A stretch of 19,322 nt of DNA from Lentisphaerota bacterium (lineage in GTDB: Bacteria; Verrucomicrobiota; Kiritimatiellia; RFP12; UBA3636), in the NCBI GenBank assembly GCA_012511845.1, contig JAAZFF010000267.1, positions 1 through 19,322 on the forward strand, read 5' to 3'. The translations under genes were made by a program, and so were the position numbers. This document shows, piece after piece, positions 1 through 6,102 of this stretch (the stretch's first letter is position 1; each line of letters opens with the position of its first letter). The notes under the pieces were generated by a model, which saw only the letters and a program-made list of their open reading frames with translations, did not search any database and was not told the origin of the DNA.

Positions 1-1
1 G

Positions 2-412
2 ATCGGGGCGCATTGTTATTTTTTTTACTGTATTTTTTCCAAGGTGCTGATTTATGCGTTTAATCATGTTCGGGATGGAGTTGCGGCGCAACTCTGCAAG
101 CCATACTGCTCCCTTCACATATACGAAAAGTTGGCCGTTGTCCAGATTGCCGGGCATTGTGCGCTTTGCCAAATCACTACCAACTATTTTTATCCATTCG
201 CTTTGTAATAAAGATTCATGAACAGAGAAGTATATTCCGAATTTACGCATTCTCTTAAAAGCTTTTTCTACTCCGGTAAACGCTGACTCCGCTTCCTTGA
301 ATATAGTTGGCGGTACGGGGTGTTCTATCTGATAGCGTTCTCGCTCTACTTCCCAGCGTACTTTATCATATTTTTTCGATCTGGATTTTCTTCTGTAAGT
401 GCGACTACTCAT
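2..412 (-). CDS. DUF721/DciA-like protein, 3' end cut by window edge
   Basis: Reading leftward from ATG at 410-412 gives 137 codons with no stop before the window edge. The N-terminus is basic (MSSRTYRRKSRSKKYDKVRW). A DUF721 pattern follows: WIKIVGSDLAKRTMPGNL at about residues 73-90, then GQLFVYVKGAVWLAELRRN and a PNMIKRIN...VKKITMRP end, matching the family's W-x-x-I-V-G, L-x-V-x-V-x-x-x-x-W-x-x-E-L and I-N-x-x-L blocks. Members of this family include DciA, which handles the replicative helicase DnaB in bacteria without DnaC or DnaI. That role is inferred here from family membership. The gene follows purM by 46 nt on the same strand. No clear Shine-Dalgarno precedes the ATG. Only the last few residues are probably missing. 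DUF721 membership is likely; helicase loading is less certain. Confidence 0.8.
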   Translation of the reverse strand, partial: MSSRTYRRKSRSKKYDKVRWEVERERYQIEHPVPPTIFKEAESAFTGVEKAFKRMRKFGIYFSVHESLLQSEWIKIVGSDLAKRTMPGNLDNGQLFVYVKGAVWLAELRRNSIPNMIKRINQHLGKNTVKKITMRPD

Positions 413-424
413 TATCTGTAGTTG

Positions 425-454
425 TTTATAATTAAAAGCACTGCCATCAGTCAC
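425..454 (-). promoter_or_regulatory. possible promoter for the DUF721/DciA-like gene
   Basis: On the minus strand GTGACT (454-449) is followed after 18 bases by TATAAA (430-425), 13 bases before the ATG at 412. The -10 is good (5 of 6 bases) and the -35 fair (4 of 6). Expression from the purM side alone is equally possible, so this is weak evidence. Confidence 0.3.
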
Positions 455-458
455 GAAT

Positions 459-1499
459 TTAAATAAAAAGGGTTTTTCCGGAGCCCTTTTCGATTGAGCC
501 TATCACTTTAGGTCGGCTTTTTGCGCTTTTCAATACTTCCAGGGCGGCTTCGCTCTCTTTTTTTGAGACGCATATTACGTAGCCAATACCCATATTGAAA
601 ACTTTGTACATTTCGTCTGTATCTACCTGTCCTGCTTCCTGGAGCCATTTAAACAGGGCGGGGACTTTCCAGGAGGAACGGTCGTAGACAGCATCAACGT
701 TTTTTGGAAGCATTCGAGGTGTGTTGTCAATAAGACCGCCTCCGGTTATATGCGACATTCCCCTGATTTTAATTTCAGCTTCGTAAAGTGCCATTACAGG
801 CTTTAGAAAACTTGAATGTATAGCCAAGAGGGCCTTCTCGAAAGTGGTTCGTGTACCGGGTACGATGTCGTCCAGTTTTTTTCCTGCCTGTTCGAAGACG
901 ATTTTACGCGCCAGGGAATATCCGTTTGTCTGGAGTCCCGTTGAAGGCAAACCTATGAGTACATCGTCCGGGCGGATTGAATCTCCGGAAACGTAGTCTT
1001 TCTTTGATACAACTCCAACGATTGTTCCTACAAGGTCGTATTCTCCCTGGGGGTACAGCCCCGGCATTTCGGCTGTTTCTCCTCCAATCAGTGCACATGA
1101 GTTTTCCCGGCAGGCTTTGCACAAACCTTTAACGACATCTGAGAAAACCTTTGGGGAGAGGTTTGATGTGCCGATATAGTCCAGGAAGAAGAGCGGTGTG
1201 GCGCCCTGCGTTAGAATATCGGTTACGCAATGGTTTACGAGGCATTGTCCGATAGTGTCGTGTTTGTCTGCCATATGGGCGACTTTGAGTTTTGTTCCCA
1301 CTCCATCAGTAGACGCCACCAGTATACGGCCAGCACCCGGTGATTTGAAGAGTCCTCCGAAACGTCCTATACCGCTTAACACTCCAGAGGTTTGAGTTGA
1401 AGCGACTGCCTTTTTGATTGAATCGATCATACGCATTTTCTCATCGATATCTACACCGGCAGCTGCGTATGCTGATTTTTTTTCAGATTTCTTGTTCAT
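459..1499 (-). CDS. purM: phosphoribosylformylglycinamidine cyclo-ligase (AIR synthase)
   Basis: This cytosolic enzyme makes 5-aminoimidazole ribonucleotide from FGAM with ATP, the fifth step of de novo purine synthesis. The 346-residue length is normal for the family. Visible signatures are the N-terminal SAYAAAGVDID, the ATP-binding loop STDGVGTK (about residues 63-70), the GGETAEMPGLYP block (139-150), GLPSTGLQTNGYSLAR and SHITGGGLIDNTPRMLP. The C-terminal MYKVFNMGIGYV is also typical of PurM. The ATG lies one base after the ruvA stop and has no Shine-Dalgarno, only an A-rich AATAAA, so it is probably translated by coupling to ruvA. The pairing of purM with ruvA reflects shared transcription and implies no shared function. 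Confidence 0.97.
   Translation of the reverse strand: MNKKSEKKSAYAAAGVDIDEKMRMIDSIKKAVASTQTSGVLSGIGRFGGLFKSPGAGRILVASTDGVGTKLKVAHMADKHDTIGQCLVNHCVTDILTQGATPLFFLDYIGTSNLSPKVFSDVVKGLCKACRENSCALIGGETAEMPGLYPQGEYDLVGTIVGVVSKKDYVSGDSIRPDDVLIGLPSTGLQTNGYSLARKIVFEQAGKKLDDIVPGTRTTFEKALLAIHSSFLKPVMALYEAEIKIRGMSHITGGGLIDNTPRMLPKNVDAVYDRSSWKVPALFKWLQEAGQVDTDEMYKVFNMGIGYVICVSKKESEAALEVLKSAKSRPKVIGSIEKGSGKTLFI
465..490 (-). terminator. possible weak hairpin terminator overlapping the end of purM
   Basis: Minus-strand AAAAGGG (490-484) and CCCTTTT (472-466) can pair around an 11-base loop, with the T tract forming the 3' arm. The hairpin lies inside the last codons of purM and reads much the same on either strand. 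It could attenuate transcription into the DUF721 gene, but the stem is mostly A-T. Confidence 0.3.
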
Positions 1500-1500
1500 T

Positions 1501-2094
1501 TTATTGATATTTCGGAGCTAACGCCTTTTTAATTATTTCTTCTGTAGTTTCTGGAGGATTCTTTGTTTGTGAACTTTCGAAAACAATTTTCGTTGCAATA
1601 TCCCTGGGATTGCCGAGGGAAACAAGTGCGAGAACAGCGTCGCGGTATTTTGCTTCCAGAGGGGGAGTATCTTCTGCAGCGAGTGTCTCGAGGGGATCTA
1701 TTTTGTCGTGAAGTTCCAAAACGAGTCGTTCAGCTGTTTTCTTTCCGATTCCCGGCAGTTTTGTCAGGAGTTTTACATCTCGTTCAACAATGGCACGCCG
1801 TATTTCACGGACATTCATTCCGCTGATCATGCCGAGAGCTGTTTTGGGTCCTATGCCGCTCACATTTTGCAGCATTCGGAAAAAATCGCGTTCTGCTTTT
1901 GTAGCGAATCCGAAGAGGGTGTAAGCGTCTTCCCGGATATACTCGTAAATCAGTAACCGGATTTTGCTACCTTCAGTTTCAAGCGCCTCGTATGTGCTGA
2001 GCGGTATTGATACTTCGTACCCCACGCCGCCAACATCAATTACAACTACGCTGGGACTTTTGGAGTACAGGGTACCGTTGAGATAATCTATCAT
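1501..2094 (-). CDS. ruvA: Holliday junction branch migration complex subunit RuvA
   Basis: RuvA tetramers bind four-way DNA junctions and position the RuvB motors during recombination repair. The 197 residues show the three expected parts. An N-terminal OB fold comes first (MIDYLNGTLY, VIDVGGVGYEV, then REDAYTLFGF). Two helix-hairpin-helix motifs follow at about 77-86 (NVSGIGPKTA) and 113-124 (LPGIGKKTAERL). A short C-terminal domain ends the protein and normally contacts RuvB. The start ATG has a GGAG at a 10-base spacing, and this lies in the last codons of the upstream transpeptidase gene. The gaps are 7 nt upstream and 1 nt downstream, so this is one transcription unit. No ruvB or ruvC is visible nearby. 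Confidence 0.97.
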   Translation of the reverse strand: MIDYLNGTLYSKSPSVVVIDVGGVGYEVSIPLSTYEALETEGSKIRLLIYEYIREDAYTLFGFATKAERDFFRMLQNVSGIGPKTALGMISGMNVREIRRAIVERDVKLLTKLPGIGKKTAERLVLELHDKIDPLETLAAEDTPPLEAKYRDAVLALVSLGNPRDIATKIVFESSQTKNPPETTEEIIKKALAPKYQ

Positions 2095-2101
2095 CTATAT
2101 A

Positions 2102-3085
2102 TTACTCCACAATTGTTACGGGTGTGCCTCTTGGCACGAGCATAAACACCTCTTCAACCTCGGTGTTTTTCATACGTACGCAACCGGCACTTGATTGTTT
2201 GCCGATAGTGGAGTTGTCCCATGTGCCATGAATCCCATATCCGCGTACCTTTGGTGTGTCTCCCGTTGCTTCAAGTGCGAGCCATCGGGTGCCGAGAATG
2301 TTGTCGGGGCTGCCGTATGGTATTGAAGCCCTTCCATCTCCCGGCCACCATGGCGGCTCAGAAATCTTTTCAACAATCTTGAATGTACCGGCAGGTGTTT
2401 TAGACTGTACACCGGTTCCGACCGGATAAGTTTTAAAAAACTCGCGGTTGAGCAGAAGTGTGAGTGTATTGCCTGTTTTGGATACGAGAATTGAGAATTT
2501 CGGATGATCGGGAATGACCAGCCTCTGTCCGATTTGGATTTTAGCCCTGTCTTTTATATTGTTGGATTTTTGTATGAGTTCAACCGGGCATTCAAAGCGA
2601 GATGCTATTACGGATAGGCTGTCTCCTGATTTTACGATATATTCCGCTTTACCTTTCATAGGTCTGGGAGATGTGAAAAGCTCTATGCTCAACTCGCCGA
2701 TTTCCCGCTCCACAACAGCACGTGTTGTAGCATCTACCTTGTTTAGAATTGACAGAAACTTGTTACGTGCTTCTTCCAGCCGGCCTGCTTTTTTCAGGTT
2801 TACCGCCTCTGATATGAGCGCATTGGCTTCTCGTGCAGCCAGCGGCTTTTCCGGTATCCGGCTGTATGTGACAGGAGGTTGCACGGGTGCCTCATCTTGC
2901 TGGTCTGCCTGGGAAGATGAAGTCTGAATATCCTTTTCATCTGCCTTGATTTCATCAGATTTATCGCTGTTTCGGCTCGAAAAAATAGCCGTCAGCGCTC
3001 CAATAACAAAAACACTTATTATTGTAACGGGCAGCCATGGAAACCTCTTGGGGCGGTAATAATCCTCTATATCGTACATCTTCAT
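2102..3085 (-). CDS. LysM-containing L,D-transpeptidase (YkuD family), membrane-anchored
   Basis: The protein probably makes L,D-crosslinks in peptidoglycan, or attaches proteins to it, in the periplasm. It has 327 residues. A basic, proline-rich N-terminus leads into one membrane segment at about 16-36 (FPWLPVTIISVFVIGALTAI). A charged, Ser/Gln-rich linker runs to about 75, then a helical stretch with TPR-like AVNLKKAGRLEEARNKF at 94-110. A LysM domain spans about 148-192 (YIVKSGDSLSVIASRF to IGQRLVIPDH). The YkuD domain fills 197-327, with HGT at 286-288 and the catalytic SAGCVR at 299-304 (Cys302). No signal-peptidase site is evident, so it should remain membrane-anchored. The ATG at 3085 is supported by GAGGGG with 8 bases of spacing. 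It is the first gene of the cluster with ruvA and purM. Confidence 0.93.
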   Translation of the reverse strand: MKMYDIEDYYRPKRFPWLPVTIISVFVIGALTAIFSSRNSDKSDEIKADEKDIQTSSSQADQQDEAPVQPPVTYSRIPEKPLAAREANALISEAVNLKKAGRLEEARNKFLSILNKVDATTRAVVEREIGELSIELFTSPRPMKGKAEYIVKSGDSLSVIASRFECPVELIQKSNNIKDRAKIQIGQRLVIPDHPKFSILVSKTGNTLTLLLNREFFKTYPVGTGVQSKTPAGTFKIVEKISEPPWWPGDGRASIPYGSPDNILGTRWLALEATGDTPKVRGYGIHGTWDNSTIGKQSSAGCVRMKNTEVEEVFMLVPRGTPVTIVE

Positions 3086-3119
3086 ATTTGAATCCCCTCG
3101 TTTAAAAAGGTACGAATAC

Positions 3120-3149
3120 AGGATAGCATAATATGGGCGTGAGTTTCAA
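3120..3149 (-). promoter_or_regulatory. candidate promoter for the transpeptidase-ruvA-purM cluster
   Basis: Minus-strand TTGAAA (3149-3144) is followed after 18 bases by TATCCT (3125-3120). Transcription would begin near 3113 and give a leader of roughly 28 nt that contains the GAGGGG ribosome site. The -35 matches consensus at 5 of 6 bases and the -10 at 4 of 6. The location suits the cluster, and no other upstream gene exists on this strand. Confidence 0.5.
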
Positions 3150-3246
3150 ACTTTTATATGGGCATAAACTGCGGGGGAGCCGGGCAGTGATCAGCGGGTA
3201 GTAGGTAGTGGGTAGAGCTTATGTGGAATCGGGATCGGCATCGGGT

Positions 3247-3306
3247 AGGGCGACGCTCTCCGTAGCGCGCCGCAGACTGTAGAACAGGCATCTTGCCTGT
3301 GCCCGC
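3247..3306 (+). repeat. hairpin repeat element, copy A
   Basis: This 60-bp unit runs from AGGGCGACGCTC to GTGCCCGC. It contains the core CGCAGACTGTAG (3271-3282) and then a perfect 7-bp hairpin, ACAGGCA (3284-3290), loop TCT, TGCCTGT (3294-3300). It is the inverted, diverged partner of 3560-3617. The orientation given is arbitrary. Confidence 0.75.
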
Positions 3307-3370
3307 ATGATGAGCCTGGGAGCCCTGAGCGCCTGCTCGGATAAGGTCATAGAAGAGTGGTAGCACGAGA

Positions 3371-3478
3371 AAGCTGAAGGGCGAATGTCCTCATGAGCTG
3401 TGTTGCATTGCCCTTGATAGTAGATGCAGGTACGGAGCCCTGCGATCCCTGTGTCCGGGGTTCTGGCCCGAATGTCGC
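3371..3478. repeat. 108-bp direct repeat, copy 1
   Basis: The sequence from AAGCTGAAGGGCGAATG to GGCCCGAATGTCGC recurs at 3643-3750 with two mismatches by eye (A/G at the seventh base and T/A in GATCCC[T/A]GTGTCC). The copies start 272 bp apart. Inside is a small stem, GCAGG (3426-3430) and CCTGC (3439-3443), around an 8-base loop. No open frame makes it look like a coding duplication. Confidence 0.9.
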
Positions 3479-3559
3479 AAGTCGAGTGTCTTTGACTTTA
3501 TTGAGACTGCCAGGCTGCACGGCGGTTTGCGGAGAAACCAGCCCTACCTTGCTGAGCAG

Positions 3560-3617
3560 GCGGGCACAGACAGGAATGTCCGTGCTACAGTCTGCGGTTC
3601 GCGGGGACGCTCACCCT
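3560..3617 (-). repeat. hairpin repeat element, copy B (inverted)
   Basis: Read on the minus strand, this starts AGGGTGAGCGTCC, carries the same CGCAGACTGTAG core and ends GTGCCCGC like copy A. Its hairpin has changed sequence but still folds: ACGGACA, loop TTCC, TGTCTGT. One G-C pair of copy A is replaced by A-T, and one A-T pair by G-T. Pairing survives fully, with a wobble, only in this orientation. Confidence 0.75.
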
Positions 3618-3642
3618 CCATTACGTAAGGATGCGCATTGCC

Positions 3643-3750
3643 AAGCTGGAGGGCGAATGTCCTCATGAGCTGTGTTGCATTGCCCTTGATAGTAGATGCA
3701 GGTACGGAGCCCTGCGATCCCAGTGTCCGGGGTTCTGGCCCGAATGTCGC
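3643..3750. repeat. 108-bp direct repeat, copy 2
   Basis: This is the second copy, 106 of 108 bases identical to 3371-3478. To its left lies CATTACGTAAGGATGCGCATTG, and to its right the A/G-rich run. The left flanks differ between copies, so the homology ends sharply. Near-identity suggests a recent duplication or ongoing gene conversion. Confidence 0.9.
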
Positions 3751-3821
3751 GAAAAGCGCGAAAGGCACGAAAGACTCAGGTGGCGCAGGTATCTCATTCA
3801 GAGGCTAAGGCAGCGCATAAT

Positions 3822-3853
3822 CGTTTACGTTCTCGTTCTCGTACTCGTACACG
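3822..3853. repeat. short hexamer tandem array CGTNNN
   Basis: Five consecutive hexamers read CGTTTA, CGTTCT, CGTTCT, CGTACT, CGTACA, followed by CG. Translation gives alternating Arg-Ser/Arg-Thr in one frame and Tyr-Glu/Asn-Glu on the other strand. It is low-complexity repeat DNA, not a protein signature. Confidence 0.7.
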
Positions 3854-4033
3854 ATTTCAGCGGGTTTCTCATTGTCGTGTACGGGAAACGTGAACCGCTT
3901 CGCTATGAACGGGTACGATCTTCCGGCTTGCCGGGCTCTGCTTCCAGGGTTGACCCTGTTGGCTCTTTGATTCAATGCTATTGCGGCGTAGGACTTCGTC
4001 AGCGTCCGGGCATTGATTTTCTGCAATTTCTTG

Positions 4034-4062
4034 TTGCAAATTATTGCCCGTGCTGTTAAACT
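4034..4062 (+). promoter_or_regulatory. possible rpsA promoter
   Basis: TTGCAA (4034-4039), 17 bases, then TAAACT (4057-4062). Each box matches consensus at 4 of 6 bases. It would give a leader of about 115 nt. A second TACAAT at 4147-4152 has no good -35 partner. Confidence 0.3.
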
Positions 4063-4084
4063 TTTCTCCCATTATTTATTTACC

Positions 4085-4112
4085 CTCAAGAGGTTTTAGA
4101 CATCCGCTTGAG
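4085..4112 (+). promoter_or_regulatory. small inverted repeat in the rpsA leader
   Basis: CTCAAG (4085-4090) and CTTGAG (4107-4112) can form a 6-bp stem with a 16-base loop about 75 nt before the rpsA start. S1 protein controls its own mRNA in E. coli through leader structure, so a similar role is conceivable. Chance is not excluded. Confidence 0.3.
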
Positions 4113-4185
4113 AAGTGAATAAGAGCGACGGTGTGGTGAATCGCCATACAATGTGTTTAGCTGTGTTTAATTACTAACAACAAAA

Positions 4186-6021
4186 ATGTCTAAATTTAAC
4201 ATGCTCAAAAGAAAAGAAGCAAAAAATCCTGAGAAGCTTCAGGAACTTTCAGATCTGCTTGATGCTTCGTTGACTCAGGCACAGGAAAATAGAATAGTTA
4301 AGGGAATGGTACTTGAGGTACGCCCTTCAGAGGTGCTCATTGATGTGGGCGGTAAATCAGAGGGAATTGTTCCTGCCAGCGAATTCGATGATGAATCGCA
4401 AATGCAAATCGGTGCTGAGGTAGATGTTCTCATCATCCAGACTGAAAATGAAGACGGGATGGTAGTGCTATCCAAAAAGCTGGCTGATGACAAAATTCGC
4501 TGGGAATCGGTATTGGAACGCTACACAGAAGGCAGCATTGTCAGCGGTACTGTGAAAAGTAAAGTCCGTGGCGGTTTGCTTGTAGATGTGGACGGAGTAG
4601 AATCCTTTCTTCCCGGTTCACAAATTGATGTAAGCCCGGTACAGAATACAGATGAATTTCTTGATAACACATACGAATTTAAGCTGATAAAGATTTCTAA
4701 TGACAGGCGGAACATAATACTTTCCCGCAGGGAATTAATTGAAGAGAGAATGGCTGCCAAGCGTGATGCTCTTCTGGAAACGCTTGAAAAAGGACAGCTC
4801 AGATCAGGAAAAGTAAAGAATATTACTGACTTCGGAGTTTTTGTTGATCTTGACGGCATTGATGGTCTGCTCCATATTACCGATATGTCCTGGGGTCGTG
4901 TGAAACACCCAAGCGAACTGGTAGAGGTGGGTCAGGATCTTGAAGTAGTAGTTTTAGAAATTGATAATGAGCGCGCTCGCGTTTCATTGGGTCTGAAACA
5001 AGCACAGGAAAATCCCTGGGAAGACATTGAGAGCCGTTACCCTGCCAACAGTCGTTTGCGCGGCAAGGTTGTGAATCTCGTTCCGTATGGCGCTTTCGTG
5101 GAGCTGGAGCCCGGAATTGAAGGTCTTGTACACGTTTCTGAATTTTCCTGGACTCGCAGGGTTGCCCGTGCTTCCGACGTTTTAAGCATCGGTGATGAAG
5201 TTGATGTAGTCGTCCTGAGCGTTAATAAAGACGAGCAGAAGATTGCACTGGGAATTCGCCAGACCGAAGAAAATCCCTGGGATACGGTTTCTGACAGATA
5301 TCCTGTAGGCACACGTGTAAAGGGTAAAGTACGCAACTTTACTTCTTATGGTGCTTTCATACAGCTTGAAGATGGAATTGATGGAATGATTCATGTTTCT
5401 GACATGAGCTGGACACGCAAGATCAATCATCCCACAGAACTCCTGCAAAAAGGTCAGGAAGTTGAATCTATTGTATTGGAAATAGATGCTGAGAATCAGC
5501 GTATATCTCTTGGGCTCAAACAGGCTCAGGAGGACCCCTGGTCCAACATTCCGTCGCACTATGCTGTAGGCCAGCTTGTCAGCGGCAAAGTTTCGAAGAT
5601 TACTTCATTCGGGGCTTTTGTGGAGCTTGAAGGCGGTGTAGACGGTCTGGTCCATATCTCCCAGATAAGTGATGAGCACGTGGAACGTGTCAAGGACGCA
5701 ATAAAGGTTGGACAGGATGTCGAGGCACGTATTGTCCGGATTGATCCGGAAGAGCGCAGGATAGGTCTCAGCATGAAATCTGATGGAGGAGAAGATCTGG
5801 ACTTCGAGATTCCTGAAGAATATAAAGCAGAAAGCTCTCTGAAAGCAGGACAGAATATTGTCGGCTTGGCATCTGCATTTGATGAAGCATTTGCCACAGG
5901 TGGCGAGGAATGGTCACCAAGTGACGATGCTTCGGAAGATTCTGCCGAGGGAGAAACAGATGCGGAAGCAGTAGAAGCAGCAGCAGAGGAAGCAGATGAA
6001 GGAGATAGCGATAACGCTTGA
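4186..6021 (+). CDS. rpsA: 30S ribosomal protein S1
   Basis: S1 is the RNA-binding ribosomal protein that docks mRNA on the 30S subunit. The 611 residues hold six S1 (OB-fold) repeats at about 34-98, 116-182, 203-271, 289-358, 376-445 and 463-532, the full set of a long Gram-negative-type S1. Repeats 3-6 are most alike (for example GKVxxxxxFGxFVxL and GLVHxS), while the first two are diverged, as is usual for the ribosome-binding end. The tail from about 535 is strongly acidic (Glu, Asp, Ala). The start ATG follows an A-rich TAACAACAAAA with no Shine-Dalgarno. E. coli rpsA also lacks a strong one, consistent with S1-dependent, self-controlled translation. The gene ends at a strong terminator and stands alone. 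Confidence 0.97.
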   Translation: MSKFNMLKRKEAKNPEKLQELSDLLDASLTQAQENRIVKGMVLEVRPSEVLIDVGGKSEGIVPASEFDDESQMQIGAEVDVLIIQTENEDGMVVLSKKLADDKIRWESVLERYTEGSIVSGTVKSKVRGGLLVDVDGVESFLPGSQIDVSPVQNTDEFLDNTYEFKLIKISNDRRNIILSRRELIEERMAAKRDALLETLEKGQLRSGKVKNITDFGVFVDLDGIDGLLHITDMSWGRVKHPSELVEVGQDLEVVVLEIDNERARVSLGLKQAQENPWEDIESRYPANSRLRGKVVNLVPYGAFVELEPGIEGLVHVSEFSWTRRVARASDVLSIGDEVDVVVLSVNKDEQKIALGIRQTEENPWDTVSDRYPVGTRVKGKVRNFTSYGAFIQLEDGIDGMIHVSDMSWTRKINHPTELLQKGQEVESIVLEIDAENQRISLGLKQAQEDPWSNIPSHYAVGQLVSGKVSKITSFGAFVELEGGVDGLVHISQISDEHVERVKDAIKVGQDVEARIVRIDPEERRIGLSMKSDGGEDLDFEIPEEYKAESSLKAGQNIVGLASAFDEAFATGGEEWSPSDDASEDSAEGETDAEAVEAAAEEADEGDSDNA

Positions 6022-6045
6022 CCTTAATTAGCATTATGCTTGAAG

Positions 6046-6082
6046 ACAACGTGTTGCCATAGTTGCAACACGTTGTTTTTTT
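6046..6082 (+). terminator. rho-independent terminator of rpsA
   Basis: A perfect 12-bp stem, ACAACGTGTTGC (6046-6057) with GCAACACGTTGT (6065-6076), and the loop CATAGTT is followed by a run of T to 6082. It lies 25 bases after the rpsA stop. On the minus strand the stem is followed by CTTCAAG, so it serves rpsA far better than the converging leucine-rich-repeat gene. Confidence 0.95.
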
Positions 6083-6102
6083 GAATAAAGCAAGCTTTCT
6101 AA

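Larger units (their letters stand above)
3150..4075. repeat. gene-free, GC-rich patchwork of dispersed-type repeats
   Basis: This stretch of about 925 bases separates two divergent transcription units. It has several short overlapping open frames on both strands and none looks like a protein. In order it holds GTAGTAGGTAGTGGGTA-like low-complexity DNA (3190-3214), a hairpin element (3247-3306), the first 108-bp direct repeat (3371-3478), an inverted partner of the hairpin element (3560-3617), the second 108-bp repeat (3643-3750), an A/G-rich GCGAAAA-GCGCGAAAG-GCACGAAAG run (3749-3773), a hexamer array (3822-3853) and a short palindrome CAGGGTTGACCCTG (3945-3958). Much of it is visibly richer in G and C than the flanking genes. 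Chance translations include TGKMPVLQSAA, EGERPREPQT and RTFLSVPAC. I recall such peptides as false proteins from dispersed repeats in PVC-group genomes. That recollection is unchecked. Confidence 0.7.

Noticed and set aside
3086..3150. Riboswitch or long leader for the transpeptidase cluster
   Set aside because: The likely leader is only about 28 nt, too short for a known purine or other riboswitch.
3371..3750. Two direct repeats as a CRISPR array
   Set aside because: The unit is 108 bp with only two copies, and no cas gene is near. Spacer and repeat sizes do not fit.
3154..4072. Several open frames of 65-142 codons on both strands between the transpeptidase and rpsA genes
   Set aside because: They overlap one another, follow the repeat copies, are rich in Arg/Ser/Pro, lack ribosome sites and change character at repeat edges. 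They are best read as repeat DNA.
3180..4075. tRNA or structured RNA gene among the hairpins
   Set aside because: I found no cloverleaf, no TTC-loop pattern and no CCA end. The hairpins are short and belong to repeats.
4275..5897. Long minus-strand frames opposite rpsA
   Set aside because: They are Ser/Thr-rich shadows of the S1 repeats, with no ribosome site or family signature, while rpsA is certain.
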